A stretch of DNA of 64,000 nt from Mixophyes australis (Eukaryota; Chordata; Amphibia; Anura; Limnodynastidae): the NCBI GenBank assembly GCA_036250195.1, contig JAVHZZ010000003.1, positions 57,370,289 to 57,434,288 of the forward strand, given 5' to 3'. Of the stretch, positions 12,201 through 25,418 are shown in pieces (the first letter of the stretch is position 1; each line of letters starts with the position of its first letter). The notes under the pieces are model-generated. The model saw only the letters and a program-made list of their open reading frames with translations, was not told the DNA's origin and did not search any database. Made by a program: the position numbers and the translations under genes.

Positions 12201-13139
12201 CGTTAAAGTGTGAAAATCCATATGAGAGGTCATTCTAGAATTTGGAACAAATAGCTGTATGAAAAAGTCTACAAAGAAAGGTTACACTGCCTCTTCCTGA
12301 CAACATTGCAGTACAACATACAAGCAAGTCAGGATTAGTGAGCTTGTTTTCTCAGTTTATTCATTTGTTATATACCACATGTATACTACATCTACATGAT
12401 ATATACAGTCAATAGCTAATGTGTAACATAATAATATAAGTATTACCTGCCTCTTTTTTCACATTATATTTTCTTACATCATGGAATCAAACTTCATTTA
12501 TTCAGGATTTTTTTTTACCATGGATAGATGCAAAATATCCTTTAATGTCAAACCTACAACTTTTTCTTAATTAATTACAAATGAAAGAACAGACAATCAT
12601 TGATTGTTTCAATACCCCCGCTTTTTTTTCTAAGATACACTTAAATAAACTGTGGTCCAATCAGGTGTCTTCAGAGCTATGGATTAATTGATTGGAGTCT
12701 GTTGATGCATAAAGTGACTCAATTGATTCCAACATGATTACAGCAGATTTGTATCGTTGGTTGGTGCATTTCAAATCAAGTGTTTCATCATAAAGATTAA
12801 AGAACATTAAAAGCATATCCAAGAAATGGTTATTGAAACGTCCCAGAGGAAGCAAATAATTAGAATGTAAAGACTTGTAATATATCCTAGAACACTCTTA
12901 ACTCTTTACCATAAAGAAATAGAGAAAATTTGTTTAGAAGGACACTTACGAAGGCTACAAAGACGTCTATGGCAAATCTGGCAGTTAGTCTTCCATAGCA
13001 AAGACGGGAGAAATGCGTCTGTGACAGCAACATCCCTGTCATTCTGCGTTCTCCATACTTAATATTTTAAGGGGGGATTGGCATTCAACCCTGACATAGC
13101 AGCTTCCATTTTTGTAATGGTTTTTTTTGGTGTAATATT
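9270..13139. other. Intron stretch without recognised elements
   Basis: About 3.9 kb, AT-rich. The open frames here (at most 72 codons) lack protein-like composition and no terminal repeats were found. I see nothing that I can name. Confidence 0.5.
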
Positions 13140-13640
13140 GTAGGAAATCTCACCAATCATTGGCCAGAAAACAAGTGGAGGAAGAATCTATTTGCTGATG
13201 AAAGCAAGATTTATTTATTTATTTTGTCCTCAATGCTAGGATAACCCTAATACCGCGTATCATCTCAAAAACACTAGCCCAATAGCGAGTCATGATGTCA
13301 TTAGCATAATTTTTAGCATAATAACATTGTTTTCTGCTTTAGGGACCAGTAAACTCACCAAAATAAATGGCTCATGATGATGTAGAAAAATAAAGACATA
13401 TTATTGAGGAAAATGTAGGATATTTATATTCCAGTAGGACAAAAATATAACGGATATAGAAAAAGGCATATTGGATTGACTTTGAAAAAAATCAGTGTCC
13501 TGGATAGCCCAAAGTCCAAACCTCAAATCTATCAAGAATCTGTGGAATAATTTGAAGATTCCTGCTCACCAACAGTCCCCATCCAATCTGATGGTAGTTG
13601 GGTAATATTAAAAAGTAGAGTGGCAACAAGCGCGTCTGGT
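13140..13640 (+). pseudogene. Decayed Tc1/mariner-type transposase remnant
   Basis: The + strand at 13495-13602 reads VSWIAQSPNLKSIKNLWNNL followed by KIPAHQQSPSNLM, clearly modelled on the WPAQSPDLNPIENLWNNLK block of Tc1-like transposases. The catalytic Glu of the DDE triad (in DLNPIE) is replaced by Lys. Upstream, 13152-13202 (CACCAATCATTGGCCAGAAA onward) resembles the region around the first Asp, but frames are broken. Confidence 0.6.
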
Positions 13641-15433
13641 GGAAACATGCTCACATAGACTGTAATTACAGCAACAAGGGATTCTACTTATGTAATCAAT
13701 TATTGTCTGGTTCTATATTTGTAATTACTTAAGTAAAATCTTTAAATTGTTTTTTTTTTTACATTTAATTTGACATTACAGAGCATTTTGAGTTGATCGG
13801 TACAAAAATCCATTTCTAGGCATGATGTAAGAAAGCTTCCAGATTGGGTAAATCCTTTTTCTGGCAACTGTATCTAAATATTTATAATTGGATGTGCCTT
13901 AGAAATTGTGGGGTAATAGATCTTAAATTAGTAATTGTGCACCCCACATGCTCTTACCTCTCTACACAACATTTCCGTCTTCATTATTTTTAATGGAACT
14001 AATAGGCAACTAATTAAGATCAAGTAATAAGTCATAAATAAAGCTAATAAAGGCCTAGTAGTAAGTACTAAAACAAATAATATAAATTAAACAGCTTGAA
14101 TGCATGAACTTTGTTTAATATAGAGGGGTGTTTGAAACCACGGCTTCCCTGCCTCAGTTTGATGGGAGCATCACATCACTACTCTGTAATGGCGGTGGAC
14201 CCTGCCCCTTCTGCTGTCTCTCAATCTGTGAATTTCCACTCACCTCCAGTCCCCTCCTCACATCATGACACAGCCCATGTCACATGCAGCCCAGTCTCCA
14301 CTGACAGGAGCACAGGACTGTCTGAGCCGGGACCTTTGACCTATCTCAACATGGAAGCAGGTGGCCCCACTTGCTCACTGTGTCCCGCATTCCAGTGTGT
14401 CTGGAACTACTACCAACTCTTACTTTTTCGGCAGCATCTAGCTGCTAAGTGAGCCGTGCACTCCTTATCTGTGAAATTGCTTGTATTGACAGCTATTTCC
14501 CCCTTAGTGCAGGGATATGACTCCTACCAAACCAGGAGCATCCGGCTTGATTTGTGTCCAAGCCTCTGACGTGCCTGTATAACACCTCTGACACTCTAGT
14601 AGTGGACTCTTGCAGGACCTAGGAATCAGCAACACAGAGTGCATTGTGCTGGACTTATCTGTGTCCTCCATAGACACTTGACACAAGTGGAGATGATCTA
14701 GAAAAGATACCCATCCCAATGTCCCTGGCAAACATGGTTACTCATGAGCTTTAGAGATCATTGTCAGTCTGGCTGCTCATTCATTGACTGGCCTCCTGCC
14801 CATGTTCGTTCACACACTTCTGCTTGCCCACAGCTGCTGACCTGTTCCTGGGGTATAAAGCCTGAGGCCTGACCTCTGCCCAACTGGCCTGGTACAGAAT
14901 GGTGCCCTGGATGATCACCTGGTCAGTTAGATCTGCCATACTTCCTGAGGCCTACAACCATGGATCTACCCATCTGGTTCTGGCTCCTGCCCTTGTCACT
15001 ATAGCTCTTCCTGACCTACATTCATCACTAGTCCATACAATCAGATAGTCTGAGTGCCTATTTATACAGTATATAGTTACAAGGAATGTGTTGGCAGCGT
15101 ACACATGTGTAGCTTTTATAGTACATTATTTAAAGTTCAACGAGACCATTATGGGACTGCAATTCTTAGGTTGGAAATCCAGGCATCCCATATTCTTTTC
15201 AAATTTGTCTGAGAGCCCCTGACTTGGGTCAGTTGCCCAAAAAAATGGAAACTGCATCAACTACTGATCTAAGGAAATTAATACTCAGTAGCTCAGATTG
15301 TTGCCACGTAAAAGATATTGTTTACTTAACAAATATTAACCGTCAGGGCTATTCAGTCCTAGAAGGCACCACCTCTTCCACTAGACCCAAAATCTGAGAG
15401 GAATGGGATTTAGGCATAGGTACTGCCCACACT
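13641..15433. other. Intron stretch with a GC-richer unexplained block (about 14110-15010)
   Basis: 13641-14100 is AT-rich with nothing recognised. 14110-15010 is richer in C and G than its surroundings, has a 113-codon open frame (14111-14452) with no known domain, and contains a TATA-like GGGGTATAAAGCC at about 14849. It may be an old repeat or LTR, but I found no paired ends. Confidence 0.35.
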
Positions 15434-15799
15434 TCATCATCATCATCATCATCATCATTTATTTATTTATATAGCGCCACTAATTCCTCAAGCTGTACAG
15501 AGAACTCATTCACATCAGTCCCTGTCCCATTGGAGCTTACAGTCTAAATTCCCTAATATAGACACACACACACACACACACACACAGACTAGGGTCAATT
15601 TTGATAGCAGCCATTTGTTAGCATTAATCTACCAGTATGTTTTAGAGTGTGGGAGGAAACCGGAGCACCCAGAGGAAACCCACGCAAACACAGGGAGAAC
15701 ATTCAAACTCCACACAGATAAGGCCATGGTCAGGAATCAAATTCATGACCCTAGTGCTGTGAGGCAGAAGTGCTAACCACTGAGCCACTGTGCTGCCCA
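15434..15799 (-). mobile_element. tRNA-derived SINE, copy 1
   Basis: Full-length copy on the - strand: tRNA-like head at the right end (complement of GGCAGCACAGTGGCTCAGTG), body with a CACACA run, and the tail reading TATAGCGCCACTAATTCC on the + strand followed outward by (ATC)n. Same family as 19262-19606. Confidence 0.88.
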
Positions 15800-16043
15800 T
15801 TAGCCATTCTCTAGAGGTCATTGTTGCAGTTGTCATCCACTGTCAAATATAACCGACTAACATAACATGATACATGATACCTTCATCTGATATAGTTTAT
15901 TATCATTCTTTTAGAGAAATATAGGAAGCTTAACAATGGTATACAGAATTTAAGCCAAATATACAGTGCATTTACACTTGTATTATGATGCTCACACATT
16001 TCTTCTTAAACACAGTTTAAATATAACTCCACACTTTATGCTG

Positions 16044-16063
16044 TTTATCTATCTATCTATCTG

Positions 16064-16099
<36 letters not shown>
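16044..16099. repeat. (ATCT)n microsatellite
   Basis: About 14 units of ATCT with one CTGT variant. Confidence 0.95.
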
Positions 16100-17246
16100 A
16101 TCAATATGAAGTGGGATCCCACCCATCTCTCTCCACTCCAGCAAACCAGATCCCCTGTTGACCCACAGAAAATAAAATATAGTATGACATAAAGCTGAAC
16201 GACACATAAACTTCTTCTGCCACTTGTTCTGCCTTTCTGTTACTATTTTTTTTACAGGTGAAAAGGAGCACTGTATTTATTATGTAAATGATGGACAAAC
16301 ATTGGTTCTAGCTGATTGTCAGTCTTAAAATTGAGGTTAGGCTCAGTACAAGAGAACTCTTTCATTTGGTTTTAGAATAGTCTAAGATATACTCAGTCCT
16401 GAATAAAAACATGTATTGTGGAGAGAGAACATCAGGGACAGACACCAGACGTTAGATAATGAATTATTATAACCATCCCCATAGGACAAAAATGAGTATT
16501 TATCATGAACTGCGGAATGACAAAAAGCAAGTCATTTATCAGTAGCTGGAGGGTTGTAGAAGTGTAAAAATTGAACAATTTACATATTTTGTTACACAAA
16601 CTTTCTACTGATTTATGTGACTGTCCTCAATAGGAAAAGTAATGCATATTTACAATATAATTGTATCCCCACTTCACTGAGGTGCAGGGTATTAAAAAAT
16701 AACAATAATGTTATCAAATCATGAAACCCAATAAACAATATAAACAATAAGCACATTATCTAAATGGAAAAAAAACAGTGGATAGTGAACATGGTTTAAA
16801 TTCACTTTATTTTTCAACAAATGCTAAAATGATAAGTTGTTTAAAGAAATAAAAAAAATTCAGATATCTTCATTTATTATTATATGTGACACCAGCCATA
16901 TTTTTTACTGTGTAAATTAGTCCATAAGCTGGGCTTCCAAAACCAACTCTTGAATAAGTGACACTTTTACTCTATTATACTTGCTTATTCTCCCGGAAAG
17001 TCCAGAAGACTAAGCAAGTTTTAGGGGGCACTACCAGAGTCCCTAAAGAGACCTCCTGCATCACGCCTACTTCCCTGGTGAAGTGAGGGGGTAACTTGAT
17101 GACGCGATTCGCTGTGAATTACATCATCAAGACACCGTCAATTAAGCAAATTGCTGCATTGCGCAGTGGGAGGTGTAGCATTGATGGTGCGGATTGTGTC
17201 ACCACGACCCCCACCTCCCAAAGTTCTATGTGCTATGAAAACTCCC

Positions 17247-17999
17247 ATTAATGCTGGAGCTCCACCTCTATTGGTGCAGTCTCCCTCCAATAGTCACTAC
17301 ATTGGCTCCCCATACCCTACAGAATTAAATTTAAACTCCTCACCCTCACCTTTAAAGCTCTTAGTCAATCTTCCCCTCCCTACATCTCCAATCTCATCTC
17401 TACCTACACTCCTACCCGCCCCCTCCGCTCCGCCTGTGACCGCCGCCTCACTACTTCACTGATCACCTTCTCTCACTCTCGTCTTCAGGACTTTGCCCGG
17501 GTTGCTCCCCTGCTGTGGAACGATCTTCCACGTTCCATCAGGTTAGCATCTACTCTCAAAGGATTCAAGCGTGCCCTTAAGACTCATTTCTTTATTCAAG
17601 TCTATCAGTCCTCCTAACTTCCTTGTCCTGGCTCTCTCCCCCAGTTAGTACCACCCTATTTGTGTCTCCCTCTTCACTTTATGATGTAAGCTCTCAGGAG
17701 CAGGGCCCTCTTTCCTTGTGTGCTACTTCTGCTATTCCACCACCCTCTGTACCTCTTGGCCTGTTTCGCTAGCCCTGTTTTCCCTGTTTTCTTACGCTTC
17801 GGCCTTCTTCTCGCTGATTTCTACCATCCCTTTCACTATCTGTCCCAGAAATAATCTGATTTGCTTTACCCTGTCACCTGTGTTTGTATATATTTTAGTA
17901 TCATGTTGTGTCTTGGTTCTCCGTTTTCTGTATATGTAATGTACGGCGCTGCGGACCCTTTGTGGCGCCTTATAAGTCAAAGATAATAATAATATTAAT
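17247..17999 (+). pseudogene. L2-type LINE, 5'-truncated 3' end
   Basis: From about 17300 the + strand encodes, with interruptions, the C-terminal end of an L2-like reverse transcriptase: HWLPIPYRIKFKLLTLTFKA-like start, YTPTRPLRSACDRRLTTS, LQDFARVAPLLWNDLPRSIR and FKRALKTHFFIQ. A 3' untranslated part follows (AGCAGGGCCCTCTTTCC at 17699) and a tail ending GGCGCCTTATAAGTCAAAG plus (AATAAT)n. A stop and frame changes show it is dead. Confidence 0.82.
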
Positions 18000-18377
18000 A
18001 ATTATGACCAATTAATCCATGTATATCATGCTTTAGATTATTTAAAATAATCATTTTGCACTTGTTTGGAGTCTTCACATTAAGCGGAATATATAGCATT
18101 GAATGGTTTAGCCATGAGCAGCTCAGGATATTTGAGTTCATTCTGTGCTATGACATGCTGCTCACTGCAGCAAACTCTGTTCCACGTGTAACTTTGTCTC
18201 TACAAGCTTACCAAAGACAGAAGGAGAACAGCGCCACCTATTGGGCAACGATGTATCCTCTATAAATGGGTCAATTGATTTATCTGTTTAGAAGATTTAA
18301 AATTAAAAGATTATTCCCATAAGTGTATTTCAATATAATTTCTATGCAAGATCTTTTTTTCCAGAGTAGTCCTGTAT

Positions 18378-18497
18378 CTAAATAAACTAGAGAATAGAAG
18401 CGCCAAAAATATATATTCTCATCGACAATTATATACCACCATATAATTGTCGAGGAGAATATATATTTTTTTTGCTTTCTCTAGTCTATTTATTTTA
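18378..18497. mobile_element. 120-bp fold-back (hairpin) element, probable MITE
   Basis: Inner arms ATTCTCATCGACAATTATAT and ATATAATTGTCGAGGAGAAT are separated by ACCACC. The outer arms (AAATAAACTAGAGAATAGAAGC and the complement of GCTTTCTCTAGTCTATTTATTT) also pair imperfectly. No coding potential. Confidence 0.7.
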
Positions 18498-19261
18498 CAA
18501 TAAGATTGATTACACAACAATCTCTATAAGAAGCTGCATAAGTTCTTCTCCCCGGTAATATTATGGTGGCTACAAATTTTACATAAGTATGTTATATGAT
18601 TTATGATACTATTATAAGGTTTAATTTTTGGTTGATTTAAATCAGCACCCAGGGATGTCCTCCTTTGTGAGGATATAGTATTGCTATAGTACTGTATCTT
18701 GCTATCTACTGTAGAGTAAGTGAGGATTTTGGCATAATCACAAATCTTGTGTTCTGCCAACATACAGCGTACCCTGTGTATAAAAAATACAGCCCAATGT
18801 GCTCAAACAAATTAGAGCTAGTACTGAAGGAACTTATCTCATTATCTTATCTGTCAGGAGATCTCAGCGTCTGTTAATTGTAGTGCAAAAGGAAAGGTGG
18901 CATTGGAAAGGGCGCTGTAAGCTGGTTATATACAATAATATTCTCCCCTTATGCCAGAAATAAAGTATATACAAGGTTTGTTCTAAAACTAATAATTGTC
19001 CCCAAGAGAGTCCAGCTGACTCCTGGGTTCTTATACCCCCCCTCCACACACGCACACATACAATCAATGCAACAGACTTGGCAGGCAGCCTTCAATGATT
19101 ACAAAAACAATGCTAAAACACAGTTGATGAAATCTGAAAGACTGTTAACCCCTTAGTGCTACAGAGAAGCTGATACACTCCTGTGATTTTTTTTCCCGCA
19201 TGTGGCAGCAGAAAAAAAAAAATCACCATTTTGTAATTTGGCCTTCCGATGGGCAGGATGC

Positions 19262-19606
19262 TGGGCAGCACGGTGGCTCAGTGGTTAGCACTTCTGCCTC
19301 ACAGCGCTGGGGTCATGAGTTCAATTCCCGACCATGGCCTTATCTGTGTGGAGTTTGTATGTTCTCCCCGTGTTTGCGTGGGTTTCCTCTGCATGCTCCG
19401 GTTTCCTCCCACACTCCAAAAACATACTGGTAGGTTAATTGGCTGCTATCAAAAATTGACCCTAGTGTCTCTCTCTCTCCCTCTCTGTGTGTGTGTGAGG
19501 GAATTTAGACTGTAAGCTCCAATGGGACAGGGACTGATGTGAATGAGTTCTCTGTACAGCGCTTCGGAATTAGTGGCGCTATATAAATAAATGGTGATGA
19601 TGATGA
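19262..19606 (+). mobile_element. tRNA-derived SINE, copy 2 (best copy)
   Basis: Starts GGGCAGCACGGTGGCTCAG. The head has a tRNA-like pol III box A (TGGCTCAGTGGTTAGCAC) and box B (GAGTTCAATTCCC). The body includes GTGTGGAGTTTGTATGTTCT and a CT/GT run. The tail is AGCGCTTCGGAATTAGTGGC, then GCTATATAAATAAATGGTG and (ATG)n. The tail matches the L2-type LINE 3' end at 54255-54326. The only copy on the + strand. Confidence 0.9.
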
Positions 19607-22493
19607 CTTGCCTGCTATTCCTGGAGTCTGGCAAGTGGGCAAGTATGGTGAAGACCCTCCCCCGCCATGAAGTGTCTTTATCCTTTACCGACAGCCTCAC
19701 TCTGCAGGAAGTAAAACATGTATGAGCGGCTAAATTCCACGCATGTGTGTAGTGATCTGACCTGGTGGGTGTTCAGGCAAAGCCATTCCAGCTTCACCGG
19801 ACCCCATAGGAACAGGGAAGTAATGCTCTTCGCTGCTTCATAATTTACTAACATCACAATCCCCATGGAGTTCTATGGGGACTCCAGTAACCTACGAAAA
19901 GTAGGCTAGTGCAGGAGAAATCTCTGATTAACCCCTTAATAAATTGTGCAGTTTGATGCGTTAATCATTTTCTGATTTGTAAATAAAAATATTTTTGTAA
20001 ATATATCCCTTAAACAGTAAAGATGTTCCAGGGTAAAGTTGGCAGCATGTCATTGGATGTGTGATGTTCATGTGAGATATTCTCTAGCTAGATCCTATTC
20101 TTCAGCATAGAACGCCATGTTTACGTCTATTCAGTGAAAACTGGCCAATCATATTAAGTATAGTGTTAGCTATAGGATTTTTACTCATTGTTACTAATAG
20201 ACATGTAACAATGTTTTTGTAATAATATTAAATTAAATATTGAATGAAATCGTATTGTCTGAAAATAAAAGAGACATGTTGCATAATCCCTTTACTTATG
20301 CCGTATGAAGCAGCTTTTCACTTGAGTGCATGAATTGACTTTCCAAAGCTGTGATGAGTTTATATGCTATAAATGTCTTAGGATTTTCTAGACTCCTTTC
20401 TATTAACAATTTTTGCACAGTAGATTTTCAAAATTTAAGACGTGTGATGGTAAAGTGTTGGCAAGGACTGCAAGGAATTGCAATAACACCTTTTTACATA
20501 CTATGATATTGAAAACTGGCCTGCCCTGGGCCCCTCTGATTGGCTGATCTATTTCAGCTAATTAGAGAGTCCTGTGCAGACTGAAAGCAAACCTGTAACT
20601 TCATACAGTTACAAATGAAACATATATTCAACCAAAAAACATATAATAAAATATACTTCCCAACTGTTCCAGGTTCAGTCGGACAGTCCCAATTTGCATT
20701 ATTTGAGTGTGGTGGGGCTTACAGGAAAGTGAGTGGCCCTTCACCAGAGAGTGGGCATAATTGGGCAGATTGTGGCTGCTTTTATCTTAATGTTGCCAGG
20801 ATAAATACTAGGAGGTATGAAAAAACACCTAAATAGTCATAGAATATGTTACATTAGCTGTGTGTTAGAATTATTTTTTCTAAAGTCACTATATCGTTAA
20901 GTTATCTAAAATTATGTTCTGGGAAAGCATAAATGTTAATGCGACCCTAAGCTTAACATATTTTTATATATTTCTGACAATATTGTCTGTTCGTATTCTC
21001 GACCTTTCTGTGGTAACAACAAAGATAATTGACAAACTCCAAAATTTGTAAATTGTTGATAAAAAGCAAACAAATAACCAGGGTCAGTTGGTAAGATAGG
21101 GGCAGGAAAGTTACTGGATGAGGGGAGAAGATGGGTTTATAGGTAGGTATACAATTCAGGTACATGTTAAAAACAAGTTGTAATATATAAAAATACAAAA
21201 GCAATATTTTCCAACTTGGTATACAGGCAATATGGCTAATTAGAAACATATAAGAAAGTTTTTTTTTCAATTTTGATAGTGGGAGAGTAATAATAGGGAA
21301 ATAGGGGGATGCAGGGGGTCATCCTCACCAAAAGTGACAGTAAAGTATTTTTAAAGTGAAGAGGAAGCCGCTGGAGTATCTATTATTGTTGGTGTGAATG
21401 AGAATGTTGATGAGGTTGAAGATGAGGCCTTGAAATGGTTCAAGAATTTGTTTACACTCAGCTGTAAGGCCTGGAATGGTCTCTTCTCCGCACTCCCCCT
21501 TCCTTCTCCCTCCCATCCCCCTGCCATCTAAACCAACATCTGATAAGGAAGTTTAGTATGCATACATATTGCAATATGGAAATACAGTAGTGGAAATAGA
21601 GGTGGGGTGGTGGGATTTTTTATCAAATACACCAGTAGAAGGTCTTACATGGAAAGAGAAGACCATTATTTTAAAATAGGGTTAGTGTGCCTTTAATGAG
21701 AATGTAAGCATCACTTGTACTGATGGAGACTATAAAACATTCATTCCACGGAACTTGTAGGCTGACTCCGGAATATCTGAACTCTTGGGAACATTTAAAA
21801 GGTGTTTGCAGGGTGGGGAGCTCTGCGGCCACCCACAACATGGAATCTTTCTTGCATGTGGTTACAATATGAGTTATAGTCTTTCACTTAACCCGCCTTT
21901 AGCTATGAACGCCCTCAAATCCCCAACTGCTCCCAGTAGAAGAGCTAACTTGTTCCATCTTAATTGCGACTATATTGTTGCGCTAATCCAAGCTCTTCCA
22001 TTACAAACAGCGCTAATGTGCATGACATCACAAGATGACATTTGCACGGTGTACCTGCAGTTAATAATGATTTTTGTACCTATAACATTGCTGATAAACC
22101 TTACATGGTGATTCTCTTTATCCCCATGTGTTCTTGTGCATTTCTACAGTATTGTAATGCAGTTCAAATTCTATTCATGTGCTACTTGTGATCACTGCAT
22201 CAGAACCTTTGATGCTGAAACAAATCATACATTTTAACTAGTCTACTTTGCTAACAGACAGTCAATTGCACAGATGAAAAGACCAGTTAAGAAGGAAAAA
22301 CAGAATATTCAACCAATGAAATTAAATAAATACATAGTATAAATAATAAAATAAAAGGAAACAAAAATATCAAACATTTTCAAATAAATAAAGGACGAGA
22401 GCTACAGCCATAAATGAAGTCAGCAGACAATAACACACTGTAAATCACACACTCACACACACACATACACACACACACATACACACACATAAT
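19607..22493. other. Intron stretch without recognised elements
   Basis: AT-rich. A (CA)n-rich run at about 22446-22490 precedes the Tc1 element. The open frames (at most 108 codons) show no domain. 20100-20420 is complex sequence of unknown nature. Confidence 0.5.
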
Positions 22494-23525
22494 CACACTA
22501 TATGGAAAGTGTTTGGACGCTTGACATTACACCAACAGGGACTGTAATGACATTGTGTTCAAATACATATACTTTACTATGTGGTTGGTCCCCTTTTTGC
22601 AGCGATAATGCCTTACACTATTCTTGGAAGGCTTTCCACAGGATGTTGGAGTGTTTCTGTGAGAATTTGTGCCTATTCATTCTGTAGAGCATTTATGAGG
22701 TCAGGCACTGATGTTGGACAAGAAGGCCTGGCTCACAATCTCTGTTCTAGTTCATTCCAAATGTGTTCGATGGGGTTGAGGTCAGAGCTCTGTGTGGGCC
22801 AGTCAAGTTCTTCCACACCGATCTCATCAAGCCATGTCTTTGTAGTCCTTGCTTTGTGTACTGGGGCACAGTCATGTTGGAATAGAAAAGGGCCTTCCCC
22901 AAACTGTTGCGACAAAGTTGGGACAATAGCATTGTCAAAATGACTTAGTATGCTGAAGCATCAAGATTGCCCTTCACTGGAGATAAGGGGCCTAGCACAA
23001 ACCCTAAATAACAGCCCTATACCATTATGCCTCCTCAACCAAACTTCACAGCTGGTAAAATGCAGTCAGGCAGGTAACGTTCTCCCGGCATCCACCAAAC
23101 CCAGACTCACCCATCTGACTGCCAAACAGAGAAGTGTGATTTGTCACTCCACAGAACATATTTCCACTGCTCCACAGTCCAGTGTCAGTGGGCTTTACAC
23201 CACTCCATCCGATGCTTGGCATTGGTCTTGGTGATGTGAGGCTGGCAGCTTCTCAGTCATGGAAACCCATTCCATTAAGCTCCTGCTGCACAGTTTTTGT
23301 GCTTACATTAATGCCAGTGGAAGTTTGGAACTCTTCAGCAATGAAATCAGCGGAGCTTTGCCGACTTTTACGCATCATGCGCCTTAGCAGTCGTTGACCG
23401 TACTCTGTGATTTTTCGTAGTCTTCCGCTTCGTGGCTGAGTTGCTGTTGTTCCTAACTGCTTCCACTTTCTAATAATATCACTTACAGTTGTGTGTTTCA
23501 TGTTAAAGCTCCGTTCAGAATAAAA
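22494..23525 (-). pseudogene. Tc1-like transposase pseudogene
   Basis: The left end CACACTATATGGAAAGTGTTTG resembles a Tc1-like terminal repeat. On the - strand, 23501-23253 gives the N-terminal DNA-binding part (MKHTTVSDIIRKWKQLGTT, TQPRSGRLRKITEYGQRLLR), and 22938-22733 the catalytic part: HDCAPVHKARTTKTWLDEIG and DWPTQSSDLNPIEHIWNELE. In between, VLWSDKSHFSVW is visible. All three DDE acidic residues can be pointed to, but frameshifts and a diverged or missing 5' end beyond 23520 make it inactive. About 1 kb, versus about 1.6 kb for a full element. Confidence 0.88.
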
Positions 23526-23952
23526 AGTTGAACCATATGTGGTTGTGGGATAATCAGTTGATTCTCAGGTATAGAGCCGTGTAATGTCTATGCCTCCCTG
23601 TGCTTTAACTGATAGGATGAATTGTCCGCTATAGTATATGCGGTTTCCTACATTCTTTTCGTGGTAGGGAGAGAATTGCTTTCTGCCTATAAGGCCTTGA
23701 AAAAGACTAGCACAGAGAAACGCGCGTTGGGATCTAAGTTGTGTGTTTTCCTGCCCTTTTATAATCTCAATTAGAGCACGAATCGCATTCAGCATGAGAT
23801 TACTGAGACCATCTTACTAGTGTATGCCCAAACCCCGAGAGTTAGATATTTATAGGCAACTTTAACAAGAAATTATTACTTAATTGCAATTATACCAGTT
23901 CTTCTTCTCCTTTATTGCTCGTATATGTTAGTTCCACGTATTAGAATATACA
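23526..23952. other. Unidentified sequence between two Tc1 copies
   Basis: 427 bp containing CTTGAAAAAGACTAGCACAG and GAAACGCGCGTTGGGA, a motif that looks like part of an interspersed repeat. No ends or coding region identified. Confidence 0.35.
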
Positions 23953-24322
23953 CTATATGGACAAAAGTATTTGGCCACACCTGTTAATTATTGAATTGAG
24001 GTGTTTCAATCAGACCTGTTGCCAGAGGTGTATAAAATCAAGCATCTAGCCATGCAGTCTCCATTTGCAAACATTTGTGATATAAAATGGGTTATTCTGA
24101 AGAGCTCAGTGACTTCAAGCGTGGTACTGTGATAGGATGCCACCTTTGCAATAAGACGTTTTGTGAAATTTCATCCCTGCTGGATATTCCACAGTCATCT
24201 GTAAGTGATATTATTAGAAAGTGGAAGCGTTTAGGAGCAACAAATCAGCCATGAAGCGGAAGACCACGTGAAATCACAGAGCGGGGTCAACGACTTCTAA
24301 GGCGCATGGTGCGTAAAAGTTG
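23953..24322 (+). pseudogene. Tc1-like element, 5' fragment with transposase N-terminus
   Basis: Begins with the terminal repeat ACACTATATGGACAAAAGTA. From 24088 the + strand encodes MGYSEELSDFKRGTVIG, a helix-turn-helix start, then SVSDIIRKWKRLGATNQP, a stop, and GRPREITERGQRLLRRMVRK. It stops abruptly at about 24322, before the catalytic domain. It is a different copy from, and opposite in orientation to, the one at 22494-23525. Confidence 0.85.
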
Positions 24323-24427
24323 ACTACTTTTATGTTAGTTATGTTAGTTATAACAAATAAAGGTTACGGTTTAACATTCTATAGGGGCTCTAACGAATTT
24401 TGCCAAGTGACAAATAATGAAGATTTA

Positions 24428-24602
24428 GGGCTAGATTTACTAAGCTGCGGGTTTGAAAAAGTGGGGATGTTGCCTATAGCAACCAATCAGATTCTAGCTT
24501 TCATTTATTTAGTACCTTCTACAAAATGACAGCTAGAATCTGATTGGTTGCTATAGGCAACATCCCCACTTTTTCAAACCCGCAGCTTAGTAAATCTAGC
24601 CC
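24428..24602. mobile_element. Fold-back MITE, GGGCTAGATTTACTAAG family, 175 bp
   Basis: Almost a perfect palindrome: ends GGGCTAGATTTACTAAGCTG and its complement, with inner arms containing GCAACCAATCAGATTCTAGC. Flanked by TTA on both sides (24425-24427, 24603-24605). No coding content. Further copies at 26979-27153, 29421-29596 and 43169-43345. Confidence 0.95.
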
Positions 24603-25418
24603 TTAGTGTACTCGGTTATACCAGGTCTTCTTCTTCTTTTTTGATGTTATGTTATTTCGATCTGGCAGGTGGCACCTCGCTACCATGTAAACTAATTTCA
24701 CATCACTATGATAGCTTAATATCTAATATACATGGTTTCGAGTTTGTTTGAAAATAATAACACTAGTGCGACAATACAAATTCTTTTAAGGTGAACTAAC
24801 ATATACACAAGCATAAAACAGGCACTAAATGAAAAACAAAAAAACTGTCCTAAAATAAGTGGTGTGGCAGGTTTGTTACCATGAACACTGAGAAGTAATC
24901 TGGCCATAGTACAAGGACAAAAATAACAGTCAGTATCACAAAAGGGATTCGTTATTTTTTATTGTCCATGTTAAAGTAAATTGTCACCTCTATGTTGAAG
25001 CAAAATCAAGCTCACTGCTGCCTTGTTTTGGTTATTTTGACAATAAATAAAAGATGATTACAAGTGTGCGCATCAAAAAGACTGATAGCAGCAGAAGCAA
25101 CGCTTTTCTTAAGATAATTATGTCTACCTTATTTCTATGGGTATCCTTTCCTTTTAATAAGTCAAATGTATTATTGTACAGTTCTGCTAATTGGGTGCAT
25201 GGAAATTCCCTTTGAATTATAAGGGATTAATAGTTGGGATCTGCCTGGTCAGCACTGTAACACTTTAACAAATAGCTCCCTACATGTGTTGAGAAATACT
25301 AATCTTTTTGTAATCACACGTAGAAATGATTAAAAGTATCTACATTAACAAAGCAGCAATTTGTAATTATATGTATATTATGCTACTTTATCTCAGTAGC
25401 TGCTAAGTGGTAGATATT

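Noticed and set aside
14111..14452. 113-codon open frame in a GC-richer block
   Set aside because: No recognisable domain and no splice context; probably part of an unidentified repeat.
19262..19340. tRNA gene suggested by box A and box B
   Set aside because: No cloverleaf with paired acceptor stem; it is the head of a repeated SINE found five times.
22581..22943. 120-codon + strand open frame
   Set aside because: Antisense to the Tc1-like transposase, which is clearly coded on the - strand.
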